Source: Echinicola marina (GTDB taxonomy: Bacteria > Bacteroidota > Bacteroidia > Cytophagales > Cyclobacteriaceae). Taken from it: a stretch of 64,000 bases of DNA. Shown one piece after another: positions 29,258 through 38,158 of this stretch. The translations under genes and the position numbers were made by a program. Location: contig NZ_CP080025.1 in the NCBI RefSeq assembly GCF_020463795.1, positions 4,895,501 through 4,959,500 on the forward strand, in the 5' to 3' direction. The notes under the pieces are model-generated. The model was given only the letters and a program-made list of their open reading frames with translations. It had not been told where the DNA came from and did not search any database. The first letter of the stretch is position 1. Each line of letters starts with the position of its first letter.

Positions 29258-29312
29258 ACACGGTTAAAACACGGGATAAACACGGCTTAACCAGGGGTTA
29301 AATACAGGTTAA
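29258..29312. repeat. Five tandem 11-bp degenerate repeats
   Basis: Five contiguous 11-bp units start at 29258, 29269, 29280, 29291 and 29302. They read ACACGGTTAAA, ACACGGGATAA, ACACGGCTTAA, CCAGGGGTTAA and ATACAGGTTAA; consensus near ACACGGGTTAA. A weaker sixth copy may follow. The period is close to one helical turn, so all units face the same side of DNA. It lies about 130 nt before the likely TTG start of the transporter gene. Confidence 0.6.
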
Positions 29313-29439
29313 ACTATGACCGGTAAAAATGTTGCCTTCATCGATATGTTTATGGATAAATCCTATAAGTAATCCTACTTATCCCATTGGAATCAATTAT
29401 TTTAGATTTTCACTTTTCCATAAACAGAGCAATTACATC

Positions 29440-30663
29440 TTGAAAAGAAACTTACAAAAATTCATAGGGCCTGGGACTTTAGTCATGGCTGCTTTTATAG
29501 GGCCTGGTACAGTTACTGTATGCACACTTGCTGGTGTAAAATTTGGTTATGAATTGATTTGGGCACTTCTATTGTCTATTCTGGCTACCATCCTACTTCA
29601 GGAAATGTCCGCCAGGATTGGACTGATCAACCAAAAAGGACTGATTGAAATAGTCAGACAGGAATTAAAGCATAAATGGCCTAAGATAGCTGCCCTTAGT
29701 TTGATTATCATTGCGATTGTCGTTGGCAATGCAGCTTATGAAGCTGGCAATATAAGTGGCGCAGTACTGGGCTTGAATGGCTTTAAAAAGCTACCATTCT
29801 TCAATACATATTCTCCTTATCCAATAATAGTAGGGCTATTGGCTTGGAGCTTACTGATGAGTGGCAGCTATAAAAAAGTGGCGTCTTTTATGTTGGTCAT
29901 TGTCCTTACGATGAGCGCTGTATTTCTCCTGACAGCTATTATGGGAGCACCACAGCTAAGGTTGGTTCTGGGAGGATTGGTCCCCAGTATCAATACCAAT
30001 AATATCATCACTATAGGCGCCTTGATCGGAACGACTGTGGTACCTTATAATTTATTTTTACATGCAGCTTTAGTCACAAAAAAATGGCAGGGAAGCAAGG
30101 ATTTAAAATATGCACAGCTAGATACCATTATTTCTGTTAGCTTAGGAGGACTGGTTTCTATTGCGATATTGATAACAGGTTCCCTGGGGAGTGCAGAAAA
30201 AATTGATTCGGTATTGGATTTGGCAGAAAGTCTTGTACCTCTCTTTGGCAAAGCTGCCCCCTACTTTTTGGGTGTTGGTCTATTTGCCGCGGGAATCACC
30301 TCCTCCATCACTGCTCCATTGGCCGCTGGATTGGTAATCTGTGGTTGCTTTGGCTGGAATAATGCGCTTAACTCCAAGCCCATGAGATGGACGTTTAGCT
30401 TGATCATTCTATTAGGTGTAATTTTTGCTTCATTAGGAATAAAACCAATAGAATTAATTACTGTAGCACAGCTGACCAACGGCATATTATTGCCCGTTTT
30501 AAGTACCTTTATATTATGGGTAGCCAATAACCGCAAGCTAATGAACAAGTACAAAAATGGCGTCGTTTTAAATATTCTAGGCTTTGGGATTTGGATCATT
30601 ACATGGATTATAGGTATCAAGAGTATCACAAGTGTTTTAGAAAAATGGCAAGTATGGGGATAG
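29440..30663 (+). CDS. NRAMP-fold transporter lacking metal-site residues, linked to 5-oxoprolinase
   Basis: This inner membrane protein has about eleven transmembrane helices and NRAMP family sequence. The TTG at 29440 is preferred because family members begin with a short basic stretch before FIGPGTLVMAAF; the ATG at 29329 would add 37 residues unlike the family. In helix 1 the metal-binding DPGN motif is replaced by GPGT (21-24), and in helix 6 the MPHN motif is VPYN (201-204). The metal ligands Asp, Asn and Met are therefore absent. The gene overlaps pxpA, an order like Bacillus subtilis ycsG-ycsF-kipI-kipA. I infer an organic substrate, perhaps 5-oxoproline, rather than manganese or iron. 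Confidence 0.88.
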   Translation: MKRNLQKFIGPGTLVMAAFIGPGTVTVCTLAGVKFGYELIWALLLSILATILLQEMSARIGLINQKGLIEIVRQELKHKWPKIAALSLIIIAIVVGNAAYEAGNISGAVLGLNGFKKLPFFNTYSPYPIIVGLLAWSLLMSGSYKKVASFMLVIVLTMSAVFLLTAIMGAPQLRLVLGGLVPSINTNNIITIGALIGTTVVPYNLFLHAALVTKKWQGSKDLKYAQLDTIISVSLGGLVSIAILITGSLGSAEKIDSVLDLAESLVPLFGKAAPYFLGVGLFAAGITSSITAPLAAGLVICGCFGWNNALNSKPMRWTFSLIILLGVIFASLGIKPIELITVAQLTNGILLPVLSTFILWVANNRKLMNKYKNGVVLNILGFGIWIITWIIGIKSITSVLEKWQVWG

Positions 30664-31382
30664 ATATCAATAGTGATTTAGGTGAAGGTTCTAGTGCCGA
30701 TGCAGCTATTATGCAATTCATCAGCAGTTGTAATATTGCCTGCGGAGGTCATGCCGGTGATGAAAAAAGCATGGTCTCAACCATAAAACATGCAATGAAA
30801 CACCAGGTGAACATTGGCGCGCACCCCTCTTACCCGGACCCTGAAAATTTTGGACGAAAAGTAATTAATATTTCTCTGGAAGCACTGGAAAACAGTATTC
30901 TTGACCAAATTCTCACCTTTCAAAAATTACTATCTGATCATAAAAGCCAACTCCATCATATCAAAGCCCACGGTGCGTTGTACAATGAATCGGCCATCAA
31001 TGGCTCCATAGCCCATTTATTGGTCAAAATAATGAAAGATCATTTCCCGGGAATTTTACTATATGTTCCATATAACTCGGTCATAGCTGAAATGGCCGAA
31101 AAGGCAGGGATACCTGTTTGGTATGAAATCTTTGCAGACCGCAATTATGAGGACAACCTGAAACTGGTCAACCGAAAAAAGCCCAATGCCTTACTACATG
31201 ATACAAACGAAGTATTGGAGCATTTGGAACTAATGATCCAACAGAAAAAAGTTAAAACCATTTCCGGGAATTTGTTTCCTATTAAAGCGGATACGATTTG
31301 TGTTCATGGAGACAATGAAAGAGCCTTAAACCTTGCCAAGGCGATCAATCAAATGGTAAAATCCAAAAGTTATTCCCAATGA
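30645..31382 (+). CDS. pxpA: 5-oxoprolinase subunit PxpA (LamB/YcsF family)
   Basis: PxpA acts with PxpB and PxpC to hydrolyse 5-oxoproline (pyroglutamate) to glutamate using ATP. The motifs DINSDLGEG, NIACGGHAGD, GAHPSYPDPENFGR and IKAHGALYN are all present. The ATG at 30645 overlaps the end of the transporter gene by 19 nt; an ATG at 30654 would give MGIDINSDLGEG, closer to the Escherichia coli start, and is equally possible. The stop overlaps the pxpB start as ATGA, so the three subunits are coupled. Confidence 0.95.
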   Translation: MASMGIDINSDLGEGSSADAAIMQFISSCNIACGGHAGDEKSMVSTIKHAMKHQVNIGAHPSYPDPENFGRKVINISLEALENSILDQILTFQKLLSDHKSQLHHIKAHGALYNESAINGSIAHLLVKIMKDHFPGILLYVPYNSVIAEMAEKAGIPVWYEIFADRNYEDNLKLVNRKKPNALLHDTNEVLEHLELMIQQKKVKTISGNLFPIKADTICVHGDNERALNLAKAINQMVKSKSYSQ

Positions 31383-32092
31383 CTTACAAACTAAGTTACA
31401 AACATATTTCCCCAAATATTCTAGAGATATGCTGGCCTGCAGCAATCAGTAAGGATATCCTTTTACAAATGATGACATACAAAAAGAAAATCATCTCCTT
31501 GTGGTATGAAGAATTATGGGACGTTCATTTAGGATACCATTGTTTGAGTTTGAATTTCAAAGAGGCTTTTTCTCTGGATGAAGTGATAGGACAAATAGAG
31601 GATTTTGGTCAAGAAGAAGAGACCCATTCAATCCTCCATAGAAAGCGTTGGCAAATCCCAGTACTATACCAAGGCAAAGATTTATCCAGGATCGCAAAAA
31701 TCACCCAACTAAGTGTCAATGAAGTCATAGAACACCATCATAAATCTCCCTACCTTTTGCATTTTTTTGGTTTTATGCCAGGATTCATGTATTTGGGAGG
31801 ACTTTCCAAAAAACTTTTTGCCCCCAGAAAGGACCAACCAGACCCTAAGATTCAAAAGGGATCTGTCGCCATAGGTGGAAAACAAACGGGCATATACCCC
31901 ATGGATAGTCCCGGAGGATGGAACATACTTGGCTTAACTCCCGTGAAGCTATTTGACCTAAAACAACAACCTCCAATCTCCGCCCAACCTGGCGATGAAA
32001 TCAAATTTTATTCTATTGACAAAAAGGAATTTGAAAGGGTCTCCAAATCCATATACAATCAAAACTATTCCCTAGAATATGAAATCATCTGA
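31379..32092 (+). CDS. pxpB: 5-oxoprolinase subunit PxpB (KipI family)
   Basis: This 237-residue protein is of the KipI/allophanate hydrolase subunit 1 family. It carries the conserved HFFGFMPGFMYLGGL segment and GSVAIGGKQTGIYPMDSPGGW near the C-terminus. With PxpC it forms the part that phosphorylates and opens the 5-oxoproline ring. In Bacillus relatives KipI also inhibits the sporulation kinase KinA, which does not apply here. Start overlaps pxpA by 4 nt and end overlaps pxpC by 14 nt. Confidence 0.95.
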   Translation: MTYKLSYKHISPNILEICWPAAISKDILLQMMTYKKKIISLWYEELWDVHLGYHCLSLNFKEAFSLDEVIGQIEDFGQEEETHSILHRKRWQIPVLYQGKDLSRIAKITQLSVNEVIEHHHKSPYLLHFFGFMPGFMYLGGLSKKLFAPRKDQPDPKIQKGSVAIGGKQTGIYPMDSPGGWNILGLTPVKLFDLKQQPPISAQPGDEIKFYSIDKKEFERVSKSIYNQNYSLEYEII

Positions 32093-32957
32093 ATCCCATT
32101 TAGAAGTTATTAAACCTGGATTCTACAGTACCATCCAAGACCTTGGTCGATTTGGCCAAGGGCATTGGGGCATTCCAGCTGCAGGGGCCATGGACAGACA
32201 ATCCTATGAATTGGCCAACCACCTGCTAAGAAATGAGGAAAACTGTGCCAGTCTTGAAATGACTATGTTGGGAGGCGAATTCATTTTTAGGGGCAAGACC
32301 CAAATCGTCCTAACTGGAGCCGATGCAAAAATCGCCTTAAACCAGAAAACTCAAGAAACCAACCATGTGTTACATATTAACGCTGGAGACCACTTAAAAA
32401 TAGGCCCTTTTACCAAAGGATGCAGAATGTATATGGCTATTAATGGCGGTTTCCAAACACCACTGACACTTCAAAGCAGGAGCTGGTACAATGGCATTTC
32501 AGAAAAACATATTTTGGAAGTGGGAACTATATTACCCTATTTTGAACAAACAGCACATTTACCCAACTTAAATGCAAAAGTGGCAAAGGACCATACATTA
32601 TTGGAAAATGAATTTATTGAAGTCTATGCAGGACCTGAATCCGATAGACTTCCCCATGAGATTTTTGAACAACTCTTTGAAAGGGAGTTCCAACTCTCCC
32701 CACTGATGAATAGAATGGGAATCCAACTTCAAGAGAAACTGAAAAATGAGCTGAATGAAATCCTGACTGCACCAGTATATCCTGGCACTGTTCAATTAAG
32801 TCCTGGAGGTAAAATAATGATTCTAATGCGCGACGCGCAGGTTACAGGAGGATACCCCAGAATCCTTCAACTCAATCCCAATGCCATTAATATCATGGCC
32901 CAAAAGAAACAAGGAGACAAAATTCGGTTCAAGCTAATACAATCTGATGACCTATAA
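32079..32957 (+). CDS. pxpC: 5-oxoprolinase subunit PxpC (KipA family)
   Basis: This 292-residue protein of the biotin-dependent-carboxyltransferase/KipA family starts with the typical VIKPGFYSTIQDLGRFG and GIPAAGAMDRQSYELAN. The LTGADAKIALN strand and the late PVYPGTVQLSPGGKIMILMRDAQVTGGYPR match the catalytic domain. It completes the PxpABC complex. It is the last gene of the four-gene operon; the next gene begins about 100 nt later and is unrelated. Confidence 0.95.
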   Translation: MKSSESHLEVIKPGFYSTIQDLGRFGQGHWGIPAAGAMDRQSYELANHLLRNEENCASLEMTMLGGEFIFRGKTQIVLTGADAKIALNQKTQETNHVLHINAGDHLKIGPFTKGCRMYMAINGGFQTPLTLQSRSWYNGISEKHILEVGTILPYFEQTAHLPNLNAKVAKDHTLLENEFIEVYAGPESDRLPHEIFEQLFEREFQLSPLMNRMGIQLQEKLKNELNEILTAPVYPGTVQLSPGGKIMILMRDAQVTGGYPRILQLNPNAINIMAQKKQGDKIRFKLIQSDDL

Positions 32958-33054
32958 TATGGAAGAATACTTATTTTAGATCATACTTTTCAAAAAATTA
33001 CACAAAGCTTGCTTAGATTTACCTTACGCTAACTAGAAATAGAATCAAAAACCA

Positions 33055-33927
33055 ATGAAAATAAAAAACATTGTCTTAGGCCTATTATTAGGCCTTGCCA
33101 TCCTTTTTACCACTTACTTTATATGCGATTTTTGTCTAGACCTTTCTAAAGACTTTAGCCTTTGGGGCTTTGGCGCCCTACTTGGATTTATCCTATTGTT
33201 TTTTACCACGCATTTTTACTACAGTAAGGGAAAGAAGCTAATATCTACCAAACTCATCATGTTCCTTTTGGTATTTGCTGTAGTGATTTTTATTTTCATG
33301 AGTGCACCAAGTATGCGTTTTGCTTCCAAAGTACTTCCTTCCTACATCTCTTTCCTATTGGGAGTGCTTGCAGGAGCCATTTACTCGGATCGTAAAATCC
33401 AAAAAAGACACCTCTACACGAGTTTATTATTTTTATTTCCATTCTTCTTAAATCTAAATTTTTATACTTCCTGGGTACATTTTATAGAGTTTGGTAATAT
33501 TTCGGGGAAAGTCGATGAGCAAATCTATGTCCCTTTTGAAGTACAGAATATAGATAACAAAATCCTACAAAATGACAGCTTCAAAGGCAAAGTAGTAGTT
33601 CTGGACTTCTGGTTTATCAGCTGTGGTCCTTGCTGGGTGAAGTTCCCTGACCTGCAAAAATTGTATGATAAATACAAGGAAAACCCACAAGTTGAAATCT
33701 ATGCCGTCAATAGGCCAATGCCTAAAGATAAGCCCAATCAGTTATTTGAAGCAATTGAAGAAAAAGGCTATACCTTTCCTGTTTTAAAGGGTACACAAAA
33801 AGTGATGGATGACTTTGATATTTATGTCTATCCGACCATTGTAGTTCTAGACCAAGAAGGAAATGTGGCCTTTATGGGGAAAATAGAAGGAGTAGAAGAT
33901 GTGATCCAAAAGCTTACTAATGAATAA
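33055..33927 (+). CDS. Membrane-anchored TlpA-like thioredoxin protein
   Basis: This 290-residue protein has about five N-terminal transmembrane helices (5-25, 36-57, 66-85, 97-111, 118-140) and a C-terminal thioredoxin-like domain (about 150-290) with the redox motif CGPC (C190, C193) in FWFISCGPCWVKFPDL. The cis-proline loop is VYPTIVVLD. It probably reduces disulfides or serves oxidative repair outside the cytoplasmic membrane. The membrane part is not DsbD-like in motif, so its electron source is unknown. Separate from pxpC by a 97-nt gap. Confidence 0.85.
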   Translation: MKIKNIVLGLLLGLAILFTTYFICDFCLDLSKDFSLWGFGALLGFILLFFTTHFYYSKGKKLISTKLIMFLLVFAVVIFIFMSAPSMRFASKVLPSYISFLLGVLAGAIYSDRKIQKRHLYTSLLFLFPFFLNLNFYTSWVHFIEFGNISGKVDEQIYVPFEVQNIDNKILQNDSFKGKVVVLDFWFISCGPCWVKFPDLQKLYDKYKENPQVEIYAVNRPMPKDKPNQLFEAIEEKGYTFPVLKGTQKVMDDFDIYVYPTIVVLDQEGNVAFMGKIEGVEDVIQKLTNE

Positions 33928-33953
33928 CTGGGTTCTTTATTTAATAACCGATT

Positions 33954-34886
33954 ATGAAACACTTATCCATTTCCCTATTCTTCCTAGTAATTTGCTTTCA
34001 GTCTACAGCTCAGGAGAAAAAGATTTGCATTACGGTAGATGATCTTCCTACAGTTACTTATGGGATAAACGATATTGCATTTCATAATAGGATCACACAA
34101 TCATTGGTCCTAACTTTCATCCAAGAAGATGTTCCTGCAATAGGGTATGTCAATGAAAGTAAGCTCTATGAAGGAGACCAACTGGATTCCGCTAAACTGC
34201 AGCTGCTAGAATATTGGCTATCCCAAGGTTTGGAGCTTGGCAATCACACTTTCTCCCATTCAAATTATCATGAAGTAGGGTTTGATGCATTCACCTCTGA
34301 CATCATTAAAGGTGAAAACATCCTAAAAATACTGCTTCCAAAGTACCACCAGGAACTGAAATTCTTCCGCCACCCTTATTTACGCAGCGGAAAAACCAAA
34401 GAACTAAGCGACCAATTAGGTCGATTCCTAATCAATCACAATTACATAGCCGCCCCCGTAACAGTGGATAATGATGATTATCTATTTGCTTTTGCGTATT
34501 CCAAGGCCTATAAAAAAGGAGATGAAGCACTAATGAAAAGGATTGGGAAAGCATATATTGACTATATGGAAGAGAAAGTGATTTATTTTGAACAATCTGC
34601 CCAAAAACTATTCAACAGAAATATCAATCAAATCTTACTTTGCCACGCTAATCTTTTGAATGCTGATTATATGGAAGAATTGGTCAAAAGAATTAGAGAT
34701 CTCGGCTACAAATTTATTTCTCAAGATGAAGCCTTGCAGGACCCTGCTTACAATACTGTCATCTCTAAATATGGAGATTGGGGCATATCATGGCTGGACA
34801 GGTGGGCCATCAGTATGGGTAAAAAGGCAGACTTTTTCAAAGATGATCCTGTCACACCAAAGTTCATTAAATCCATGAACCATTAA
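33954..34886 (+). CDS. Exported polysaccharide deacetylase family protein
   Basis: This 310-residue protein has a signal peptide (about 1-20, ending STAQ) and a NodB-type domain. Metal and catalytic residues are visible as VDD (D29, D30) and NHTFSH (H98, H102), with FFRHPYL as motif 3. It likely removes acetyl groups from a cell-wall or extracellular glycan. The C-terminal portion (about 230-310) with SKYGDWGISWLDRW is found in one subgroup of these enzymes. It follows the thioredoxin gene by 26 nt and may share its transcript. Confidence 0.88.
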   Translation: MKHLSISLFFLVICFQSTAQEKKICITVDDLPTVTYGINDIAFHNRITQSLVLTFIQEDVPAIGYVNESKLYEGDQLDSAKLQLLEYWLSQGLELGNHTFSHSNYHEVGFDAFTSDIIKGENILKILLPKYHQELKFFRHPYLRSGKTKELSDQLGRFLINHNYIAAPVTVDNDDYLFAFAYSKAYKKGDEALMKRIGKAYIDYMEEKVIYFEQSAQKLFNRNINQILLCHANLLNADYMEELVKRIRDLGYKFISQDEALQDPAYNTVISKYGDWGISWLDRWAISMGKKADFFKDDPVTPKFIKSMNH

Positions 34887-35401
34887 ATCCACTTGGAACA
34901 GCTTTTACCAAACATTAAAAACAACCTTATCCTGTTGAATTGAAAGGTTGAAAAAAGTTGCCTTTTCTTTTACAATTAACAGTAAATGAATAACCTAATT
35001 AAGTCATTCATATACAAAAGCATACAGTACTTCCCTTTATTCAAAAAAGCCCTTATATATAAACATAATATTTCTTAACTTCAATATATAAAAGACTGAT
35101 AAAATATAATTAACAAAAAGAAAAAATCAAATTATGTAATTAGCGATTCTTAATCACCTAAAGAATCTCTTCTAACTGTTTGAAATAAATTGCGTTTTTC
35201 CGATCACAAATTTTTGATTAAAGTCCGTGCACAACACGGACTTTATTGTTTAGGTATATTTTCATTTCCATAAAATCACTTTTCAATCTTAATTGGAACA
35301 CAAAATATTTCATCCTATCGAAAACTTTAGTACTTTCCTTAAGGATTAAATTCAAGACTACTTACCATTAATAATTCCAACAACTACAAACACTAGATTG
35401 C
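34887..35401. other. Long spacer with orphan terminator
   Basis: 515 bp without a gene. Very AT-rich up to 35200. The only clear structure is the hairpin at 35219-35245, listed separately. No ORF worth reporting. Confidence 0.5.
35219..35245 (+). terminator. Orphan hairpin terminator
   Basis: TAAAGTCCGTG (35219-35229) pairs perfectly with CACGGACTTTA (35235-35245) over a 5-nt loop and is followed by TTGTTTAGG. It lies 330 nt after the nearest upstream stop and 160 nt before the next start, so it may end a long 3' region or an unseen small RNA. Confidence 0.6.
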
Positions 35402-36268
35402 ATGATGACCTTAACCAAGACCATTTTTCTACACTTATTTTTAGTTTTCATTACACAAAACATTTTCGCCCAATCGGGAAAAGTATTTGATAACCTAAGC
35501 TTAGACAGCAAAATATTACAAGGAGAAAGAAAGTATGCCATATATCTACCTCCAGATTATGAAAGCTCAGAAAGGAGTTACCCCGTCCTATATCTTCTTC
35601 ATGGTGCAGGAGATGACCATACTGGTTGGATACAATTTGGGGAAGTCCAGCACATAAGTGACCAAGCCATAAAAGCTGGAAAAGCCACACCTATGATTAT
35701 CGTCATGCCGGATGCCAACACAGGTAAGAGAGGCTATTTCAATCAAATTGATGGAGACTGGAATTACGAAGATTTCATTTTTGAAGAATTGATCCCACAT
35801 GTGGAAGAAAAATATAGAATAAAAAAGGAAAAAAGGTACAGAGCAGTAGCAGGTCTCTCCATGGGCGGCGGGGGCAGTTTTATGTACGCCTTGCATCACC
35901 CTGAACTCTTTGCTGCCGCAGCTCCACTAAGTGCCTATATTGGCCCACTTTCTATTGAGCAGATGATCTCAAGAATGAATGATTCCGAGGATCATTCTGA
36001 AACTGAGCTAAAAGCCTACTTTGAAAAACACAATGCCCTGTCTCTTATAGAAAACATGGACAAAAAATCCCTACAATCAATCAAATGGTATATAGATTGC
36101 GGAGATGATGATTTCCTATATGAAGGAAATAGTCTAGTACATATTGCCATGAGAAAAAAAGAAATTCCCCATGAATTTAGGATTAGAAATGGAGGACATA
36201 CTTGGACATATTGGAGAGAGTCCTTACCTTCAGTATTGGAATTTGTTTCCAGATCTTTTCACCAATAG
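35402..36268 (+). CDS. Exported esterase, esterase-D/feruloyl-esterase-like fold
   Basis: This 288-residue secreted serine esterase of the PF00756 family has a signal peptide ending at NIFAQ (about 24). It shows YPVLYLLHGAGDDHTGW (oxyanion region), the nucleophile elbow GLSMGG with S153, and a C-terminal histidine in NGGHTWTYWR. The acid is probably D113-D118 or in CGDDDF. Members cleave acetyl, feruloyl or other esters from plant polysaccharides. No partner enzymes adjacent. Confidence 0.9.
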   Translation: MMTLTKTIFLHLFLVFITQNIFAQSGKVFDNLSLDSKILQGERKYAIYLPPDYESSERSYPVLYLLHGAGDDHTGWIQFGEVQHISDQAIKAGKATPMIIVMPDANTGKRGYFNQIDGDWNYEDFIFEELIPHVEEKYRIKKEKRYRAVAGLSMGGGGSFMYALHHPELFAAAAPLSAYIGPLSIEQMISRMNDSEDHSETELKAYFEKHNALSLIENMDKKSLQSIKWYIDCGDDDFLYEGNSLVHIAMRKKEIPHEFRIRNGGHTWTYWRESLPSVLEFVSRSFHQ

Positions 36269-36443
36269 TCGTAACAAAACTGAAGGTATTTTTCATATCA
36301 TTATTACAGAACTTTATTTCAAATCAATATGGCACTAAATGATTGTTGGAGCCATATTGATTTGAAAACTGTCAAAGTTCGACTATTTTATTAAAGATTA
36401 GAACGACAGATATATATTAACCACACCCATAAATTGTTTTTTT

Positions 36444-37979
36444 ATGCTTAATGAAACCGATATGAAAGAAGCTGGGATTAAAGAAAAAATAGTCCAACAA
36501 GGAATGGATTTGGAAAAAATTGAATTACAAATCCAGAATTTCAAAAAAGGGTTCCCCTATTTGTCCATAGTAGAGGCTGCCAGTCTTGGCAATGGCATTA
36601 TTACAGTGAACGATAAGGAAATTAATCATTGCCTTCTCTCCTATGCTGAAAAAGTTTCTAACAAAGTATTGGTGAAATTTGTGCCTGCAAGTGGTGCTGC
36701 CACTAGGATGTTCAAAGATTTGTTTGCCTATTTGGAAACACAGGACAAATCTCTGGCTAACAACCCTTTCGTTGAAAAATTTATTTCAAATCTGAAAACG
36801 TTTGCATTTTACAAAGACCTCTCGGAAGTCATAACAGATGCTGGCCATGATATCGATGACCTTATTGATAAGGAAGATTATGCCACTATTATTGAATATT
36901 TATTAGATGATAAGGGCTTGTCCTATGGCAGTTTACCAAAAGGCCTACTAAAGTTTCATCGTTATGAAGATGGTAGTCGGACACCAATCTTTGAACATTT
37001 TATAGAGGGCCTTCATTACGGATTGGGGAAAGGCAATACAGTAAGATTACATTTTACAGTTTCTCCAGAGCACCAGGATAGTTTTGAAGATAAGGTCAAC
37101 TTCCTTAAGGACTTGCTAGGGGACCGATACAAGGTGAATTTTGAAGTAAGTTTTTCCCAACAGAAAAAGTCTACAGATACAATAGCCGTGAACCCTGACA
37201 ACAGTCCCTTTATAGAAGAAGATGGAAAAATATTATTTCGTCCAGCTGGTCACGGAGCGTTATTAGAAAATTTAAATGATATTGATGCTGATATAATCTT
37301 CATAAAAAACATTGATAATGTCGTTCCGGACCACCTCAAAGACATTACTAAGTCTTATAAAATTGCATTGGCAAGTATCCTTATAGATCTTCAAAATCAA
37401 GTTTTTGAATTGCTTCATAAAATAGATAGAGAACCTAATTCAGAAATCCTGGAGGCTGCAACTGATCTCATAGAAAACAAATTAGGAACAAAACTCCCTG
37501 CTGCATTTAAGACGTGGAAGGATAATGAAAAATTCGACTATATAAGATTAAAACTTAACAGACCTATTCGGGTTTGTGGCATGGTGGAAAACACTGGGGA
37601 GCCTGGTGGTGGTCCATTCTGGGTCAAAAACAAGGATGGCGCCATATCTCTTCAAATAGGAGAAACTGCCCAACTTGATCTTAACAACTCTGAGCAGGCC
37701 TCCATCTTAAAGAATTCCACTCATTTTAATCCTACTGATCTGGTTTGTGCTGTAAGAAATTACAAGGGTGAAAAATTTGATCTGTTGAAATACAGGGACC
37801 CAGAAACAGGTTTTATCACCAACAAATCAAAAAATGGTAAAGAGCTAAAAGCGCAAGAACTCCCTGGTCTGTGGAATGGCGCTATGGCAGATTGGAACAC
37901 CCTATTTGTTGAAGTTCCATTATCTACTTTTAACCCTGTCAAAACCATAAATGATTTATTAAGGACACAGCATCAATAG
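36444..37979 (+). CDS. DUF4301 protein, nucleotidyltransferase-like
   Basis: This 511-residue cytosolic protein of a Bacteroidota-specific family carries a VPASGAATRMFK segment (80-91) that resembles the nucleotide-binding loop of sugar-1-phosphate uridylyl- or nucleotidyltransferases. FRPAGHGALLENLNDIDADIIFIKNIDN (about 265-290) looks like the metal and substrate part of the same fold, and the C-terminal third contains CGMVENTGEPGGGPFWVKN. Substrate unknown. I call it a probable sugar-nucleotide enzyme by inference. Monocistronic. Confidence 0.85.
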   Translation: MLNETDMKEAGIKEKIVQQGMDLEKIELQIQNFKKGFPYLSIVEAASLGNGIITVNDKEINHCLLSYAEKVSNKVLVKFVPASGAATRMFKDLFAYLETQDKSLANNPFVEKFISNLKTFAFYKDLSEVITDAGHDIDDLIDKEDYATIIEYLLDDKGLSYGSLPKGLLKFHRYEDGSRTPIFEHFIEGLHYGLGKGNTVRLHFTVSPEHQDSFEDKVNFLKDLLGDRYKVNFEVSFSQQKKSTDTIAVNPDNSPFIEEDGKILFRPAGHGALLENLNDIDADIIFIKNIDNVVPDHLKDITKSYKIALASILIDLQNQVFELLHKIDREPNSEILEAATDLIENKLGTKLPAAFKTWKDNEKFDYIRLKLNRPIRVCGMVENTGEPGGGPFWVKNKDGAISLQIGETAQLDLNNSEQASILKNSTHFNPTDLVCAVRNYKGEKFDLLKYRDPETGFITNKSKNGKELKAQELPGLWNGAMADWNTLFVEVPLSTFNPVKTINDLLRTQHQ

Positions 37980-38031
37980 AAAATATATTTCACTGAAAAA
38001 CAATAAATTACAATTTCATTGATAATAAAAA

Positions 38032-38052
38032 AGCAGAGAAAATTTCTCTGCT
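38032..38052. terminator. Bidirectional terminator after DUF4301 gene
   Basis: AGCAGAGAA pairs with TTCTCTGCT across three bases, flanked by A and T runs. It separates convergent genes. Confidence 0.75.
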
Positions 38053-38158
38053 CTTTATTTTGAAAACTAAACCAACTATTATTTAACTACCACAGTTAAA
38101 CAAAAATAGTAATTTTCACCTATATTCAAAATATTTTATAAAAAAGGTATGTTATCGG

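Larger units (their letters stand above)
28753..29439. other. Divergent intergenic region rmuC / NRAMP-like operon
   Basis: This long spacer holds two palindromes (28823-28841, 28938-28951) and an 11-bp tandem array (29258-29312), each listed. A 26-codon ORF at 29144-29224 is probably chance. No promoter motif of good quality was found before the operon. Confidence 0.5.
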
